A stretch of 64,000 nt of DNA from assembly GCF_003002025.1 (NCBI RefSeq), contig NZ_PVZB01000034.1, positions 1 through 64,000 of the forward strand, in the 5' to 3' direction. The notes under the pieces are model-generated. The model saw only the letters and a list, made by a program, of their open reading frames with translations. It had not been told where the DNA came from and did no database searches. The stretch comes from Paraburkholderia sp. BL25I1N1. GTDB lineage: Bacteria; Pseudomonadota; Gammaproteobacteria; Burkholderiales; Burkholderiaceae. Shown piece after piece: positions 25,765 to 34,377 of this stretch; the stretch's first letter is position 1, and the number at the start of each line of letters is the position of its first letter. The position numbers and the translations under genes are program-made.

Positions 25765-26373
25765 ATGTCGCAATCTGCATCACTCGTCCATCACGGCAGG
25801 TCGAGCGCTGAGCACGGCCCAACGCCCACCGTGTTCGGCTTCTGGCTGTACCTGATGACCGACTGCATGCTGTTCGCGTCGCTGTTCGCCGTGTTCGCCG
25901 CAATGGCGCACGAGTTCGCGGGTGGCGCGTCAGGACGGGACCTGTTCGACATCCCGGGTGTCGCACTTCAAACCGGCGTGCTGCTGCTGAGCAGCACCAC
26001 CTACGGCTTCGCGATGCTCGGCGCGCAGCGCCAGGGGCGTGGTGCCGTGATCGGCTGGCTCCTCGTGACGTTCGTGCTTGGCGCGCTGTTCCTCGCGTTA
26101 GAGCTGCGCGAGTTCTCGCACCTGGTCGCCGACGGTGCCGGGCCCAGTCGTAGCGCCTTCCTGTCGTCGTTCTTCACGCTGGTTGGCACCCACGGCCTGC
26201 ACGTAACAGCCGGCCTCGTCTGGATGGCCGTGCTCGCCGTGCATGTCGTCCGCTCGCCTGAACTGTCCGGTCGCGACCTCACGAGTCTGACATGCCTGAG
26301 CCTCTTCTGGCACTTCCTCGACATCGTGTGGATCTGCGTGTTTTCGTTTGTCTATCTCGGGAGCATGCTCTAA
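25765..26373 (+). CDS. cyoC: cytochrome bo3 ubiquinol oxidase subunit III
   Basis: 202 residues, five membrane helices. Typical segments are FGFWLYLMTDCMLFASLFAV, GTHGLHVTAGLVWM and LTCLSLFWHFLDIVWICVFS. CyoC stabilises the core oxidase. It lies three bases after cyoB and abuts cyoD. Confidence 0.95.
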   Translation: MSQSASLVHHGRSSAEHGPTPTVFGFWLYLMTDCMLFASLFAVFAAMAHEFAGGASGRDLFDIPGVALQTGVLLLSSTTYGFAMLGAQRQGRGAVIGWLLVTFVLGALFLALELREFSHLVADGAGPSRSAFLSSFFTLVGTHGLHVTAGLVWMAVLAVHVVRSPELSGRDLTSLTCLSLFWHFLDIVWICVFSFVYLGSML

Positions 26374-26706
26374 ATGGTCCATTCACACTCGACGTCCACG
26401 ACCGCCTCGCGTGGTGACGTCGCCGGTTATATCACCGGTTTCGTGCTTGCCGTGGCGCTGACGGCTGGCTCATTCTCGATCGTCACGCAACGGTTGCTGC
26501 CGTCCGGCTCCGCGATTATGGCGCTCGCGTTGCTGGCGTTCGTGCAGATCATCGTGCATCTGGTGACGTTCCTGCATCTCGACCTGTCGCGCGGCCAGCG
26601 CTGGAACGGGCTGGCGTTATGCTACACCGCGCTCGCCGCGCTGTTCCTGATCTTCGGCACGATCTGGGTAATGCACAATGTCAGCATGAACATGATGTCG
26701 CGCTGA
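26374..26706 (+). CDS. cyoD: cytochrome bo3 ubiquinol oxidase subunit IV
   Basis: 110 residues with three membrane helices: YITGFVLAVALTAGSFSIVT, ALALLAFVQIIVHLVTFLHL and a last helix before MHNVSMNMMSR. CyoD assists assembly of the CuB site. It starts immediately after the cyoC stop and ends the cyo operon. Confidence 0.93.
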   Translation: MVHSHSTSTTASRGDVAGYITGFVLAVALTAGSFSIVTQRLLPSGSAIMALALLAFVQIIVHLVTFLHLDLSRGQRWNGLALCYTALAALFLIFGTIWVMHNVSMNMMSR

Positions 26707-26848
26707 CTCGCCACCATCGCGAAACGGTCTGGTCACATCATCGCGGACACGGCATGTAGCCGTTGGCCGCGTGCGTGGTGTTGTGCTGCACCGCTCTACC
26801 GGTCTTCTTCATGAACAGTCCGAATCACCCCGTTCCCGCCAATGACCA

Positions 26849-27889
26849 TTGCCCCATCGCAAGGTCATCCGCTCGTGGCTGACACCGTTCGCCGAACGCC
26901 GCACCGCCTACGCGCTTCTGCTGCTCGTATTCGACTACGTTTTGCTATTGTGTGCGCTCGCCGCGAGCGTGTTCGCGCACGGGTTCGTGCTGAAGACCGT
27001 ATTCGGATGCATGGCGGGCTTCGTCATCGGACGGCTCTTCGTCATCGGTCACGACGCATGTCATGAGAGCCTGACCCGGCACCGCACGCTCAACCGCTGG
27101 CTGGGCCGGATCGCCTTCCTGCCGTCGCTCACGCCGTACAGCCTGTGGCAAGTGGGTCACAACGTGGTGCATCACGGCTACACGAACCTGAAAGGCGTCG
27201 ATTTTGTGTGGGCACCGCTGACGATCCAGGAATATCGCGCCTTGAGTGGGCCACGGCGCGCACTGGAACGTATCTATCGCAGCGGCTGGACGCCCGGTCT
27301 CCACTACATGATCGAAATTTGGTGGACGAAGATGTTTTTCCCGTCGCGGGCCGCAATGCCGACGCGGCGCCCCGTGTTTTTCCGTGACTGCACGCTGGTA
27401 TCGGTGTTCGCACTGCTGTGGATCGGCGCGCTCGCGTGGATCGCTCGCGCGACGCAGCGGGGGGTGTTCCCGTCAATCGCATGCGGGTTCGGGGTGCCGT
27501 TCCTGTTCTGGTTCGCGATGGTGGGTTTCGTCGTGTACGCGCACCACACGCATCCGCAAATCCGCTGGTACGACGATCGCGTGAAATGGGGGCGTTCGGA
27601 TCCGTTCGTATCCACGACGGTGCACTTGACCTTTCGCTGGCGTTTTGGCGCGCTGTTTCATCACATCATGGAGCACACCGCGCATCACGTCGACATGAGT
27701 CTGCCTCTATACGGGCTCGTCGGTGCTCAGCGAACCCTCGAAGCGATGCTTCCGGAACGGATCGTCGTGCAGCGATTTTCGTGGCATTGGTACTTCGACA
27801 CCGCACGAGGCTGCAAACTATACGATTTTTCGACTGATCAGTGGACCGACTTCGCTGGTCGCGCGACGCACGTCCCTCTTAGTAATTGA
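26849..27889 (+). CDS. membrane fatty acid desaturase-family protein
   Basis: 346 residues from a TTG at 26849, or slightly shorter. The three His boxes of membrane desaturases are present: HDACHE (HXXXXH), HNVVHHGYTN (HXXHH) and HTAHH near the C-terminus (HIMEHTAHH), with hydrophobic helices between. The start is uncertain: an ATG at 26811 opens MNSPNHPVPANDHCPIARSS in another frame and would join the desaturase frame with a one-base shift near 26,870, so a frameshift is possible. It follows cyoD by 140 bases on the same strand. Substrate unknown. Confidence 0.78.
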   Translation: MPHRKVIRSWLTPFAERRTAYALLLLVFDYVLLLCALAASVFAHGFVLKTVFGCMAGFVIGRLFVIGHDACHESLTRHRTLNRWLGRIAFLPSLTPYSLWQVGHNVVHHGYTNLKGVDFVWAPLTIQEYRALSGPRRALERIYRSGWTPGLHYMIEIWWTKMFFPSRAAMPTRRPVFFRDCTLVSVFALLWIGALAWIARATQRGVFPSIACGFGVPFLFWFAMVGFVVYAHHTHPQIRWYDDRVKWGRSDPFVSTTVHLTFRWRFGALFHHIMEHTAHHVDMSLPLYGLVGAQRTLEAMLPERIVVQRFSWHWYFDTARGCKLYDFSTDQWTDFAGRATHVPLSN

Positions 27890-28165
27890 ATCGGTCGTAA
27901 GAAAAATGTCACACCGTACGGCAAAATTCGCCCTATTAGCCTTCTGGCTTTGCAGGGAATCAGTGCAAGCCGTAACGCATAAAAAAAAGCCTGCAGGCCA
28001 GCACTACCATAAGCCGGGAAGACGATTAATACGAACACTGCGGTTCGCTCGGGGGCCTTCATCTAATCCCGCAACTCGGGGTTCCGTGCTTTCGCTCGGC
28101 GTTCGTTACGTGCGGCCACTTCAGGTCGCGTTCAATGCAATTTGAATTCAATCACGAGGGTAAAA
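27890..28165. other. intergenic region before the toxin pair
   Basis: The 276 bases are AT-richer than the surroundings. I see a ribosome site (GAGGG) just before 28166 but no convincing promoter, repeat or small gene. Confidence 0.3.
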
Positions 28166-29275
28166 ATGCCGGATATCAGCGGAAATGCGACAGCAATTGG
28201 CGAGGCAAACACTCAGCAAATGTGTGCTGCCCTGACCGTTCAAACCTATGTAAATAGCGTTCTCGAACAGCCCCAGGTGGATTTTTCTGGCATCGACGGT
28301 CTGTCGCAATACGAGACACAAATCAACGACGGGCTCACCACCGCGAAAGACCATGCGATCTATTATCTGGACACGCTGCAGCCCAGCCTGATCGAAAACA
28401 TGGCAAACATCGACAACTACTACCAGCTCAACAAAGCACTACCGGCGACCCTGCCGGCAGGCTCGACTGTTGCTGAGTGGACAGTCGCCCTCACGGCGGT
28501 GCAGCAGGAGTCGGTGAAATACCAAGGCGCCGCGAACCAGATTGTCACCAACCTCCAGACGCTTGGCGCGAATCTAACGACGGACTCAGCGGACTTCACA
28601 ACCACCGTTACCAATATGAATAGTGCGGTTGGCGGAGCAGACGGGATTCTCGCCATCATCATAGGGGAACTCAGCAAAGCTCAGGCAGAAATCGACGGCG
28701 CAATCGCCGGAATCGTTCTGAGCGGGCTGACTGTCGTAGGCGGCGTATTTGTCATCTGCGTAGGGGCGAGCGCTGAGTTTGTCACCGCTGGCGCGTCTAC
28801 CGGTGCAGGCGTCGGCGGCGTTGGCATTGTCTTGGCGGGAGTCCTCGGTGAAGCCGGCGCGGCAGCCGGGCTCGTCGCAGCGAATAAGGCGAAGGCGTCG
28901 CTGCTCACCGAACAAGCGGACCTGAAGGAAGAGGTAAAGCTCGCTACGGCGATTAGTGGCGGCTACACATCACTTTCCACGCAGGTCAATGGTGCCATTA
29001 CTGCAGCATCGGCGATGGCAAACGCGTGGGAAAGCATCACATCTGATCTGGGCGACATCATCGCCGATTTGAACAAGGGGATTTCGAGTGCGGACGAGAT
29101 CCGCACCCTGTTCATAAACGCGGCAAACGGCGAAATCGGGACGCTCCTGGCGGACATCCAGACGGTCAAGGGCCAAATGGCTGGCGTAACCGTGCAATCG
29201 GCCGCCGCGCATCAGACCGTAAGCGATCTCATCGCGAAGGTCGCCAATCTGCCCGCCTCAGCAGGAGTGGCGTAA
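28166..29275 (+). CDS. HBL/NHE-type alpha-helical pore-forming toxin component
   Basis: 369 residues from the ATG at 28166 (GAGGG five bases upstream; an in-frame TTG at 28142 is less likely). Long amphipathic helices flank a roughly 60-residue hydrophobic head (about 180-245) containing IAGIVLSGLTVVGGVFVICV and GGVGIVLAGVLGEAGAAAG. This is the layout of the Bacillus HBL/NHE and Gram-negative ClyA-superfamily toxins. No signal peptide is visible. The partner gene follows after 86 bases. Lower GC than the nif genes suggests separate acquisition. The target (eukaryote, insect or competitor) is unknown. Confidence 0.65.
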   Translation: MPDISGNATAIGEANTQQMCAALTVQTYVNSVLEQPQVDFSGIDGLSQYETQINDGLTTAKDHAIYYLDTLQPSLIENMANIDNYYQLNKALPATLPAGSTVAEWTVALTAVQQESVKYQGAANQIVTNLQTLGANLTTDSADFTTTVTNMNSAVGGADGILAIIIGELSKAQAEIDGAIAGIVLSGLTVVGGVFVICVGASAEFVTAGASTGAGVGGVGIVLAGVLGEAGAAAGLVAANKAKASLLTEQADLKEEVKLATAISGGYTSLSTQVNGAITAASAMANAWESITSDLGDIIADLNKGISSADEIRTLFINAANGEIGTLLADIQTVKGQMAGVTVQSAAAHQTVSDLIAKVANLPASAGVA

Positions 29276-29297
29276 CGCGATCCGCTAGCCCGTGCGG

Positions 29298-29325
29298 CCT
29301 CCGTCGGGATTGATTCCAACGGAGG
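29298..29325 (+). repeat. intercistronic hairpin
   Basis: CCTCCGT and ACGGAGG form a seven-pair stem around a 14-base loop between the two toxin genes. There is no T-run, so it is more likely an attenuating or RNA-stability element than a full terminator. Confidence 0.45.
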
Positions 29326-29361
29326 CGGCCCCGTCATACCACAACGAAGGAAAGAGACAAC

Positions 29362-30162
29362 ATGGGTCCTTTTTCACAGACTTTGGCCGCCCTGAACAGT
29401 AGTGTCTCCAAATTGCGGTCCATCCAAGGATTGCCCGGCGACGGGGTGCCAATTCAGAACTCCGTCTGCAATTCTCTTATCGGCATTCTGAAGGACGCCG
29501 CTCCTTTTCAGACGGCCCTGCTCGGCTATACCGGTTCGGCAATCACCGCGCTGAATGGTGCGCTCGCTGACCTTAAAAAAGGTGCAAGTCCGGGCTCGAT
29601 AGCCAAAACTGTCTCGGGCGTCGCTGCCACCATCAGTACGTACCAACGAAGCGCGACATCACTACTGACCCAATCGAACGCTGCCGCGGCTCTCATGTCG
29701 TCGTCGTTTACGCAGCTAGCCCACGTCGAAGGCTCTATCCAGAGTCAGATGACGACTTTGCAGGCACAGGAAGGCGCGGCACGGGGCCAATTGGCTGCCG
29801 CACAAAAGCGTTACTACTATCTCCTTGCACTGGGGCCATTCGGTCTACCGGGCCTTACGGCTGCGCTTGGTCTTTATCTCAAATGGAAAAGCGATGCTGC
29901 GGCGATTCAGAATCGCATCAACTCGCTATCGAGTCAGATCGGCGTGCTGCAGGGTTTGGTCACGGCGTGCAAGACATTGGCCACCGCCGAGGCCTCCAGC
30001 CTTAGCGACCTGACAAATCTGAAGACCGCGATCGATGACACTGCCGCAGACTTCACCGTGATTATTAACGATCTCAATCAGGACCCGTCTCCCTCCGTCG
30101 TTGAGCTTCGTTTAACCACTTGTATCGCTATGCTCGGCGTTCTACAGGCCGACGCTTCCTGA
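29362..30162 (+). CDS. second component of the helical pore-forming toxin pair
   Basis: 266 residues, mainly long helices (SSFTQLAHVEGSIQSQMTTL, AAIQNRINSLSSQIGVLQGL) with a short apolar segment YYLLALGPFGLPGLTAALGL (about 154-172) that could be the membrane-facing head. GAAGGAAAG lies before the ATG. Size and layout recall the smaller partners of bi- and tripartite ClyA-superfamily toxins such as Ahl/Smh or Xax/Yax, but I cannot assign it to one of them. Co-orientation and spacing indicate an operon with the gene at 28,166. Confidence 0.5.
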   Translation: MGPFSQTLAALNSSVSKLRSIQGLPGDGVPIQNSVCNSLIGILKDAAPFQTALLGYTGSAITALNGALADLKKGASPGSIAKTVSGVAATISTYQRSATSLLTQSNAAAALMSSSFTQLAHVEGSIQSQMTTLQAQEGAARGQLAAAQKRYYYLLALGPFGLPGLTAALGLYLKWKSDAAAIQNRINSLSSQIGVLQGLVTACKTLATAEASSLSDLTNLKTAIDDTAADFTVIINDLNQDPSPSVVELRLTTCIAMLGVLQADAS

Positions 30163-30187
30163 TAGTTCGAAGCTTTCGCGCTGCTCA

Positions 30188-30209
30188 ATCGGTGGCGGAA
30201 GCCACCGAT
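30188..30209 (+). terminator. strong hairpin after the toxin operon
   Basis: ATCGGTGGC-GGAA-GCCACCGAT is a perfect nine-pair stem with a GGAA loop, 26 bases after the toxin stop. No T-run follows, so termination is plausible but not proven. Confidence 0.5.
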
Positions 30210-30284
30210 GAGTGGTAACCAGCGTGCCATACTGAACGCATCTCAAGACGTGCCACCGGGGCTTGGGGTGAACATACCGTGTTT

Positions 30285-30340
30285 ACGCCGACCGAAAATT
30301 CGGCCACGTGTAGGGATCGCGCCGACTGAAAATTGAGCCG
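30285..30340. repeat. IS21-type terminal repeats
   Basis: Two related copies of CGCCGACYGAAAATT (30285 and 30320) lie just upstream of the istA remnant. Multiple short repeats at the ends are typical of IS21-family elements. Confidence 0.45.
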
Positions 30341-30379
30341 GGCAATCAACCTATCCTGCTAGTTTTTCTGGCAGGGTGT

Positions 30380-31353
30380 TTGGGGATGATCCCGATGACG
30401 ATGATTGGCAAGGTGCGGCGGATGTTCCGCCGCCAGAACAAGTCGGTACGCGAGATAGCACGTCTCACAAGCCTGTCGCGCAACACGATTAGTAAATATC
30501 TGAACATGGATGTTCAGGAGGAGCCGAAGTATCAGCGGCGCTCCCAGCCGACCCGGTTGACGCCGTTTCATGAGGCGCTGGTGCAGGCGCTCAGTGTCGA
30601 CGCGCGGCGGTCGAAGAAGGAGCGGCGCACCGCCTGGATGCTGTTTCAGGAGATCAAGGCGGGCGGCTACGACGGCTGTTACTCGCGGGTGACCGATTTC
30701 ATCCGGGGCTGGCAGCAAGGCGAAGGCAAGGCGGTTTCGAAGTCGGCGTTTGTGCCGTTGCGATTCGAGCTGGGCGAGGCATTCCAGTTTGACTGGTCCG
30801 AGGAAGGACTGGTTGTCGGCGGCATTTACCGCAAGCTGCCGGTGTCGCACATGAAGCTATGTGCGTCGCGGGCGTTCTGGCTGGTTGCCTATCCGAGCCA
30901 GGGGCACGAGATCGAGATGCTGTTCGATGCCCATACGCGCTCGTTCGCGGCCTTCGGCGGGGTGGACCGCTGGGGCATCTACGACACTATGGAAACGGCC
31001 GTAGACAAGGTTCACAAAGGCAAGGGTCGCACAGCAAATCCGCGTTTCGCAGTGATGTGCTCGCACTACCTGTTCGATCCGGACTTCTGCAACGTCGCCA
31101 GTGGCTGGGAGAAAGGCGTCGTCGAGAAGAACGTGCAGGACAGCCGTCTGCGCATCTGGATTGAGGCGCGTGCGCAACGCTTCGGCAGTTTCGCTGATCT
31201 GAATGCATGGCTGGCGAACCGGTGCCGGTCGTTGTGGGATCAGGTGCAGCATCCGGACTATCGTACCTGAGCGTCGCCGACGTGTTCGAGCAGGAGCGCG
31301 TCCATCTGATGCCGATGCCGACACTGTTTGACGGTTACTGTAAGACTCGCTAA
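30380..31353 (+). pseudogene. IS21-family transposase IstA, truncated and frameshifted
   Basis: Starts at MIGKVRRMFRRQNKSVREIA with the helix-turn-helix SLSRNTISKYLN, and contains the DDE-region segments ELGEAFQFDWSEEGLVVGG and VASGWEKGVVEKNVQDSR. After HPDYRT the frame shifts by one and continues LSVADVFEQERVHLMPMPT to a stop at 31351-31353. The first part also lacks an internal block normally present. No istB helper gene follows. Confidence 0.8.
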
Positions 31354-31362
31354 CAAAGCCTG

Positions 31363-31875
31363 TCATCCGAAAGCAAGCAGCAGTTGCAGCCCGAGGTCGG
31401 CTGCCATGTCGAGTGCGCTGCGGCCATCCGGTGCGCACAGTTCTGCGTTCGCCCCATGCGCAAGCAGCATCTGCAGGACGTCGAGGCGAGCGCTCGCGGC
31501 TGCCTGCATCAGGCATGTGATGTCGTCGTCGTTCACATGGTCGATTGGCGCGCCGGCGTCGATCAGTTGCAGGATGGTCGCGGGGCCGCCGTGCAGGCAC
31601 GCGAACCAGAGCGCATGGTTGCCGTCGTCATCGAGCGCGTCGACGCGTGTGCCGAGTGCGAGCAACGCTTCGACCACCGCGTCCTCGCCATGCTGCGCGG
31701 CGCGCATCAACGGCGTTTCGCCGTTCACGCAGCGCGAATGCGGAGCAGGGAAGCCGTGGTACGTCAGCCAGGTGGAAAGTGCGGCGGGCACGATCGTTTC
31801 GAGTTGTGCATCGGCGTTCTGGACAACGCGCGAGGCTAGGCGTTCGCGGACGACGAAAGCAGTGTCGGTATGCAT
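31363..31875 (-). CDS. ankyrin-repeat protein in the nifH-divergent operon
   Basis: 170 residues from the ATG at 31875. At least three ankyrin repeats are visible: NGETPLMRAAQHGEDAVVEA, GNHALWFACLHGGPATILQL, DITCLMQAAASARLDVLQML, then DGRSALDMAADLG. No signal peptide or membrane segment, so it is a cytosolic protein-binding module. It follows orf203 after 76 bases. Ankyrin genes next to nifH occur in other diazotrophs, but a function is not established. Confidence 0.82.
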   Translation of the reverse strand: MHTDTAFVVRERLASRVVQNADAQLETIVPAALSTWLTYHGFPAPHSRCVNGETPLMRAAQHGEDAVVEALLALGTRVDALDDDGNHALWFACLHGGPATILQLIDAGAPIDHVNDDDITCLMQAAASARLDVLQMLLAHGANAELCAPDGRSALDMAADLGLQLLLAFG

Positions 31876-31951
31876 GATTATGGTCGCCTTCGGGTGCAAG
31901 GGAACATCGGTTGGCGCAGCCGCACGGGCGGCAGCCGTTGGGATCCGCGCT

Positions 31952-32563
31952 TCAGACGGGCCGGTTCTCGTTGGGGTTGCGCACCGGCCCCATCAATTCA
32001 AGTCCTTCGCTGTAGGTGATCGTGTCGAAGGTCACCTCGAATTTGATGGCCGCGTCCGCTACCGCATCCACTTTGCCGCCTGAGTCCTTCTTCTTCAATT
32101 CATTCTTTTCGAGGTACAGCAGTTCGAGCATCTCGTTGTAGACGGTGGACTCGAGAATCGGCAGCACATAGAACATCGCGCCCTTGTATGGCACCTGATA
32201 TCGCTTGCTCAGGTCGATGTTGTCGCAAAAAAGAAAGTACTTGCCACTCGCCGAGAGCGTGTCGCTGAGCACCTCGGCCACGTCCTTCAGATGCTCGAAG
32301 CTCAGCAGATACCCGGCGAAGAAAGGCAAGTGCTTATGGCCGATCGTCGCGCATGCCATCACCTGATCGCAGGTCAGCTCCGGCGGCCGCGCTTCGTCGG
32401 CGAGCTTCGGGGCAAAGCGCAGCGCGAGTTCGCCGCGGAAGCCGACCCGGCCGAACTTGTTCGTCAGCCCCTTGAGTACCGGGTTGAGCAGACGGCCTTC
32501 ATGTTCGAGACGGGCGAACGCGGTGTCGTCGATCTCCTTGTGGGCGAGCGTTTCGGTCATCAC
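31952..32563 (-). CDS. conserved nif-associated protein orf203, family not recognised
   Basis: 203 residues (or 202 from the second Met). Soluble, with two short cysteine sites (LTCDQVMACATIGHKH and YFLFCDNIDLS) and a lysine/glutamate-rich helix (LLYLEKNELKKKDSGGK). AAGGATCTGTG precedes the ATG. It lies between the globin and ankyrin genes in one minus-strand operon that shares its control region with nifH, so it is probably expressed during nitrogen fixation. I do not recognise a domain. Confidence 0.75.
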   Translation of the reverse strand: MMTETLAHKEIDDTAFARLEHEGRLLNPVLKGLTNKFGRVGFRGELALRFAPKLADEARPPELTCDQVMACATIGHKHLPFFAGYLLSFEHLKDVAEVLSDTLSASGKYFLFCDNIDLSKRYQVPYKGAMFYVLPILESTVYNEMLELLYLEKNELKKKDSGGKVDAVADAAIKFEVTFDTITYSEGLELMGPVRNPNENRPV

Positions 32564-32594
32564 AGATCCTTGGGTTGAACAGTTGAAGAGGGAT

Positions 32595-33014
32595 TCACGT
32601 CTGCGTGTTGCGCATCCGGTCGGCGATTTTGAAAAAAGCCTGCATCAGTTCGTCGCGCAGCGCCGGATCGACACCTGTCTCGTCGAACGCGGCGCGCATG
32701 CAAGCTAGCCACGCATCCCGTTCGGCGGTGCCGATCGCGAATGCGGCATGACGCGTGCGCAGCCGTGGTTGGCCATGCTGTGCCGAGTATCGCTTGTCGG
32801 CACCGAGCCATTCGCACAGATACAGCACCAGCACGGCCTTCGTCGAAGACAGGTCCGGGTGATGCATCGCGCGAATGCGCTGCGCGTCGGCCCGCGTATC
32901 CATGTGCCGATAGAACGCGTCGACCAGGCGGTTGACGTCGGTCTCGCCGCCTAGACGGTCGAAGTGCGTCTCGCGCGGCACGGGTCGCGAAGGTTGGGTG
33001 GCTGGTGTGTCCAT
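32595..33014 (-). CDS. group II truncated haemoglobin
   Basis: 139 residues. FDRLGGETDVNRLVDAFYRH opens the 2/2 globin fold; the F-helix region LRTRHAAFAIGTAERDAWLA carries the proximal His and the Trp typical of group II. Such globins bind O2 and NO. Location divergent from nifH suggests protection of nitrogenase or NO handling in microaerobic cells. The start is uncertain because the putative -12 element lies only 13 bases before this ATG. Confidence 0.85.
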   Translation of the reverse strand: MDTPATQPSRPVPRETHFDRLGGETDVNRLVDAFYRHMDTRADAQRIRAMHHPDLSSTKAVLVLYLCEWLGADKRYSAQHGQPRLRTRHAAFAIGTAERDAWLACMRAAFDETGVDPALRDELMQAFFKIADRMRNTQT

Positions 33015-33026
33015 GGTGCCATCAAC

Positions 33027-33041
33027 GCAATAACCGAACCA
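33027..33041 (-). promoter_or_regulatory. possible sigma-54 promoter for globin-orf203-ankyrin
   Basis: On the minus strand TGGTTCGGTTATTGC has GG-N10-GC spacing and TTGC. The -24 half is weaker than consensus and the predicted transcript start falls at the annotated ATG, so either the protein starts later or the mRNA is nearly leaderless. Confidence 0.45.
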
Positions 33042-33143
33042 GGCGGCAACCCGGCGATTGTCCGGCTGCACGCAGGCCAATGCGACAGAAATCGCACGAC
33101 AAACGCGCCGAATGGTTTCATTGGCGACGAAGTTCGCGTGGTT

Positions 33144-33159
33144 TGTCGCGAAATCGACA
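33144..33159. promoter_or_regulatory. NifA upstream activator site between globin operon and nifH
   Basis: TGTCGCGAAATCGACA matches TGT-N10-ACA and is nearly palindromic. It lies 83 bases before the nifH -24 element and about 100 bases before the minus-strand -24, so one site could serve both operons. Confidence 0.7.
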
Positions 33160-33241
33160 AGACACAGGAGGAGTCCGCAAAAGTCCCGAACCAACCGCCG
33201 CAGCGCGGCGGGGCGGACGCGACGCAGTACCGCTGGTGACG

Positions 33242-33257
33242 TGGCACAGAAGCTGCA
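33242..33257 (+). promoter_or_regulatory. sigma-54 promoter of nifHDK
   Basis: TGGCACAGAAGCTGCA has a perfect -24 TGGCAC, GG-N10-GC spacing and a CTGC -12 element (consensus TTGC). The nifH start lies 136 bases downstream. Confidence 0.75.
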
Positions 33258-33392
33258 TTTGGAGTCCAGCGCGGACACAGGTCCGGCCGATGCGTGACTC
33301 GATATAAGAAGACCCATACAGGCACGACAGGCTGACATGGTCGCGGTTACGCAACCCTGGTTTCAACCCTTCTTCCTGAATGGAGAAATGCA

Positions 33393-34274
33393 ATGTCTAA
33401 ACTTCGGCAAATCGCGTTCTATGGCAAAGGCGGCATCGGCAAGTCGACCACCTCGCAGAACACCCTGGCAGCCCTGACTGAACTCGGGCAGAAGATCCTG
33501 ATCGTCGGCTGCGATCCCAAGGCGGACTCTACCCGCCTGATCCTGCATGCAAAGGCGCAGGACACCATCCTGTCGCTAGCGGCCGAAGCCGGCTCGGTGG
33601 AGGACCTCGAACTCGAGGACGTGATGAAGATCGGTTACCGCAACATCCGTTGCGTGGAGTCCGGCGGCCCGGAACCGGGCGTCGGCTGCGCGGGCCGTGG
33701 CGTCATCACGTCGATCAACTTCCTCGAAGAAAACGGCGCCTATGACGGCGTGGACTACGTGTCGTACGACGTGCTCGGCGACGTGGTGTGCGGCGGTTTC
33801 GCAATGCCGATTCGTGAGAACAAGGCGCAGGAAATCTACATTGTGATGTCCGGCGAAATGATGGCCATGTATGCGGCCAACAACATTTCAAAGGGCATTC
33901 TGAAGTACGCGAACAGCGGCGGTGTGCGGATCGGCGGGCTCGTGTGTAACGAGCGTCAGACCGACAAGGAACTCGAACTCGCCGAAGCGCTGGCGAAGAT
34001 GCTCGGCTCGAAGCTGATCCACTTCGTGCCGCGCGATAACATCGTGCAGCACGCCGAGCTGCGCCGCATGACGGTGATCGAGTTCGCGCCCGAATCCAAA
34101 CAGGCGGAAGAGTATCGGCAGCTCGCCACCAAGGTGCACAACAACGCGGGCAACGGCACGATCCCGACGCCGATCACGATGGATCAACTGGAAGACCTGT
34201 TAATGGAGCACGGAATCATGACGTCCATCGATGAATCGCAAGTAGGCAAGCCTGCAGCGGAACTGACCGCCTAA
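33393..34274 (+). CDS. nifH: NifH, nitrogenase Fe protein
   Basis: 293 residues. P-loop GKGGIGKSTTSQN near the start; the [4Fe-4S] ligands are in GVGCAGRGVIT and LGDVVCGGFAMP; the Arg of GCAGRG is the usual ADP-ribosylation site. The homodimer delivers electrons to NifDK with MgATP hydrolysis and takes part in cofactor maturation. GAATGGAGAA precedes the ATG. First gene of nifHDK. Confidence 0.99.
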   Translation: MSKLRQIAFYGKGGIGKSTTSQNTLAALTELGQKILIVGCDPKADSTRLILHAKAQDTILSLAAEAGSVEDLELEDVMKIGYRNIRCVESGGPEPGVGCAGRGVITSINFLEENGAYDGVDYVSYDVLGDVVCGGFAMPIRENKAQEIYIVMSGEMMAMYAANNISKGILKYANSGGVRIGGLVCNERQTDKELELAEALAKMLGSKLIHFVPRDNIVQHAELRRMTVIEFAPESKQAEEYRQLATKVHNNAGNGTIPTPITMDQLEDLLMEHGIMTSIDESQVGKPAAELTA

Positions 34275-34377
34275 GCGAGCGCCGCTGCGCGCGGCACGGT
34301 GTTCTTCTTCACGCGATGAACCGGGCCGTGCCGGCTACCCGCTGCCAGGCTTGATACCCACCCTATGGAGCATTCCC

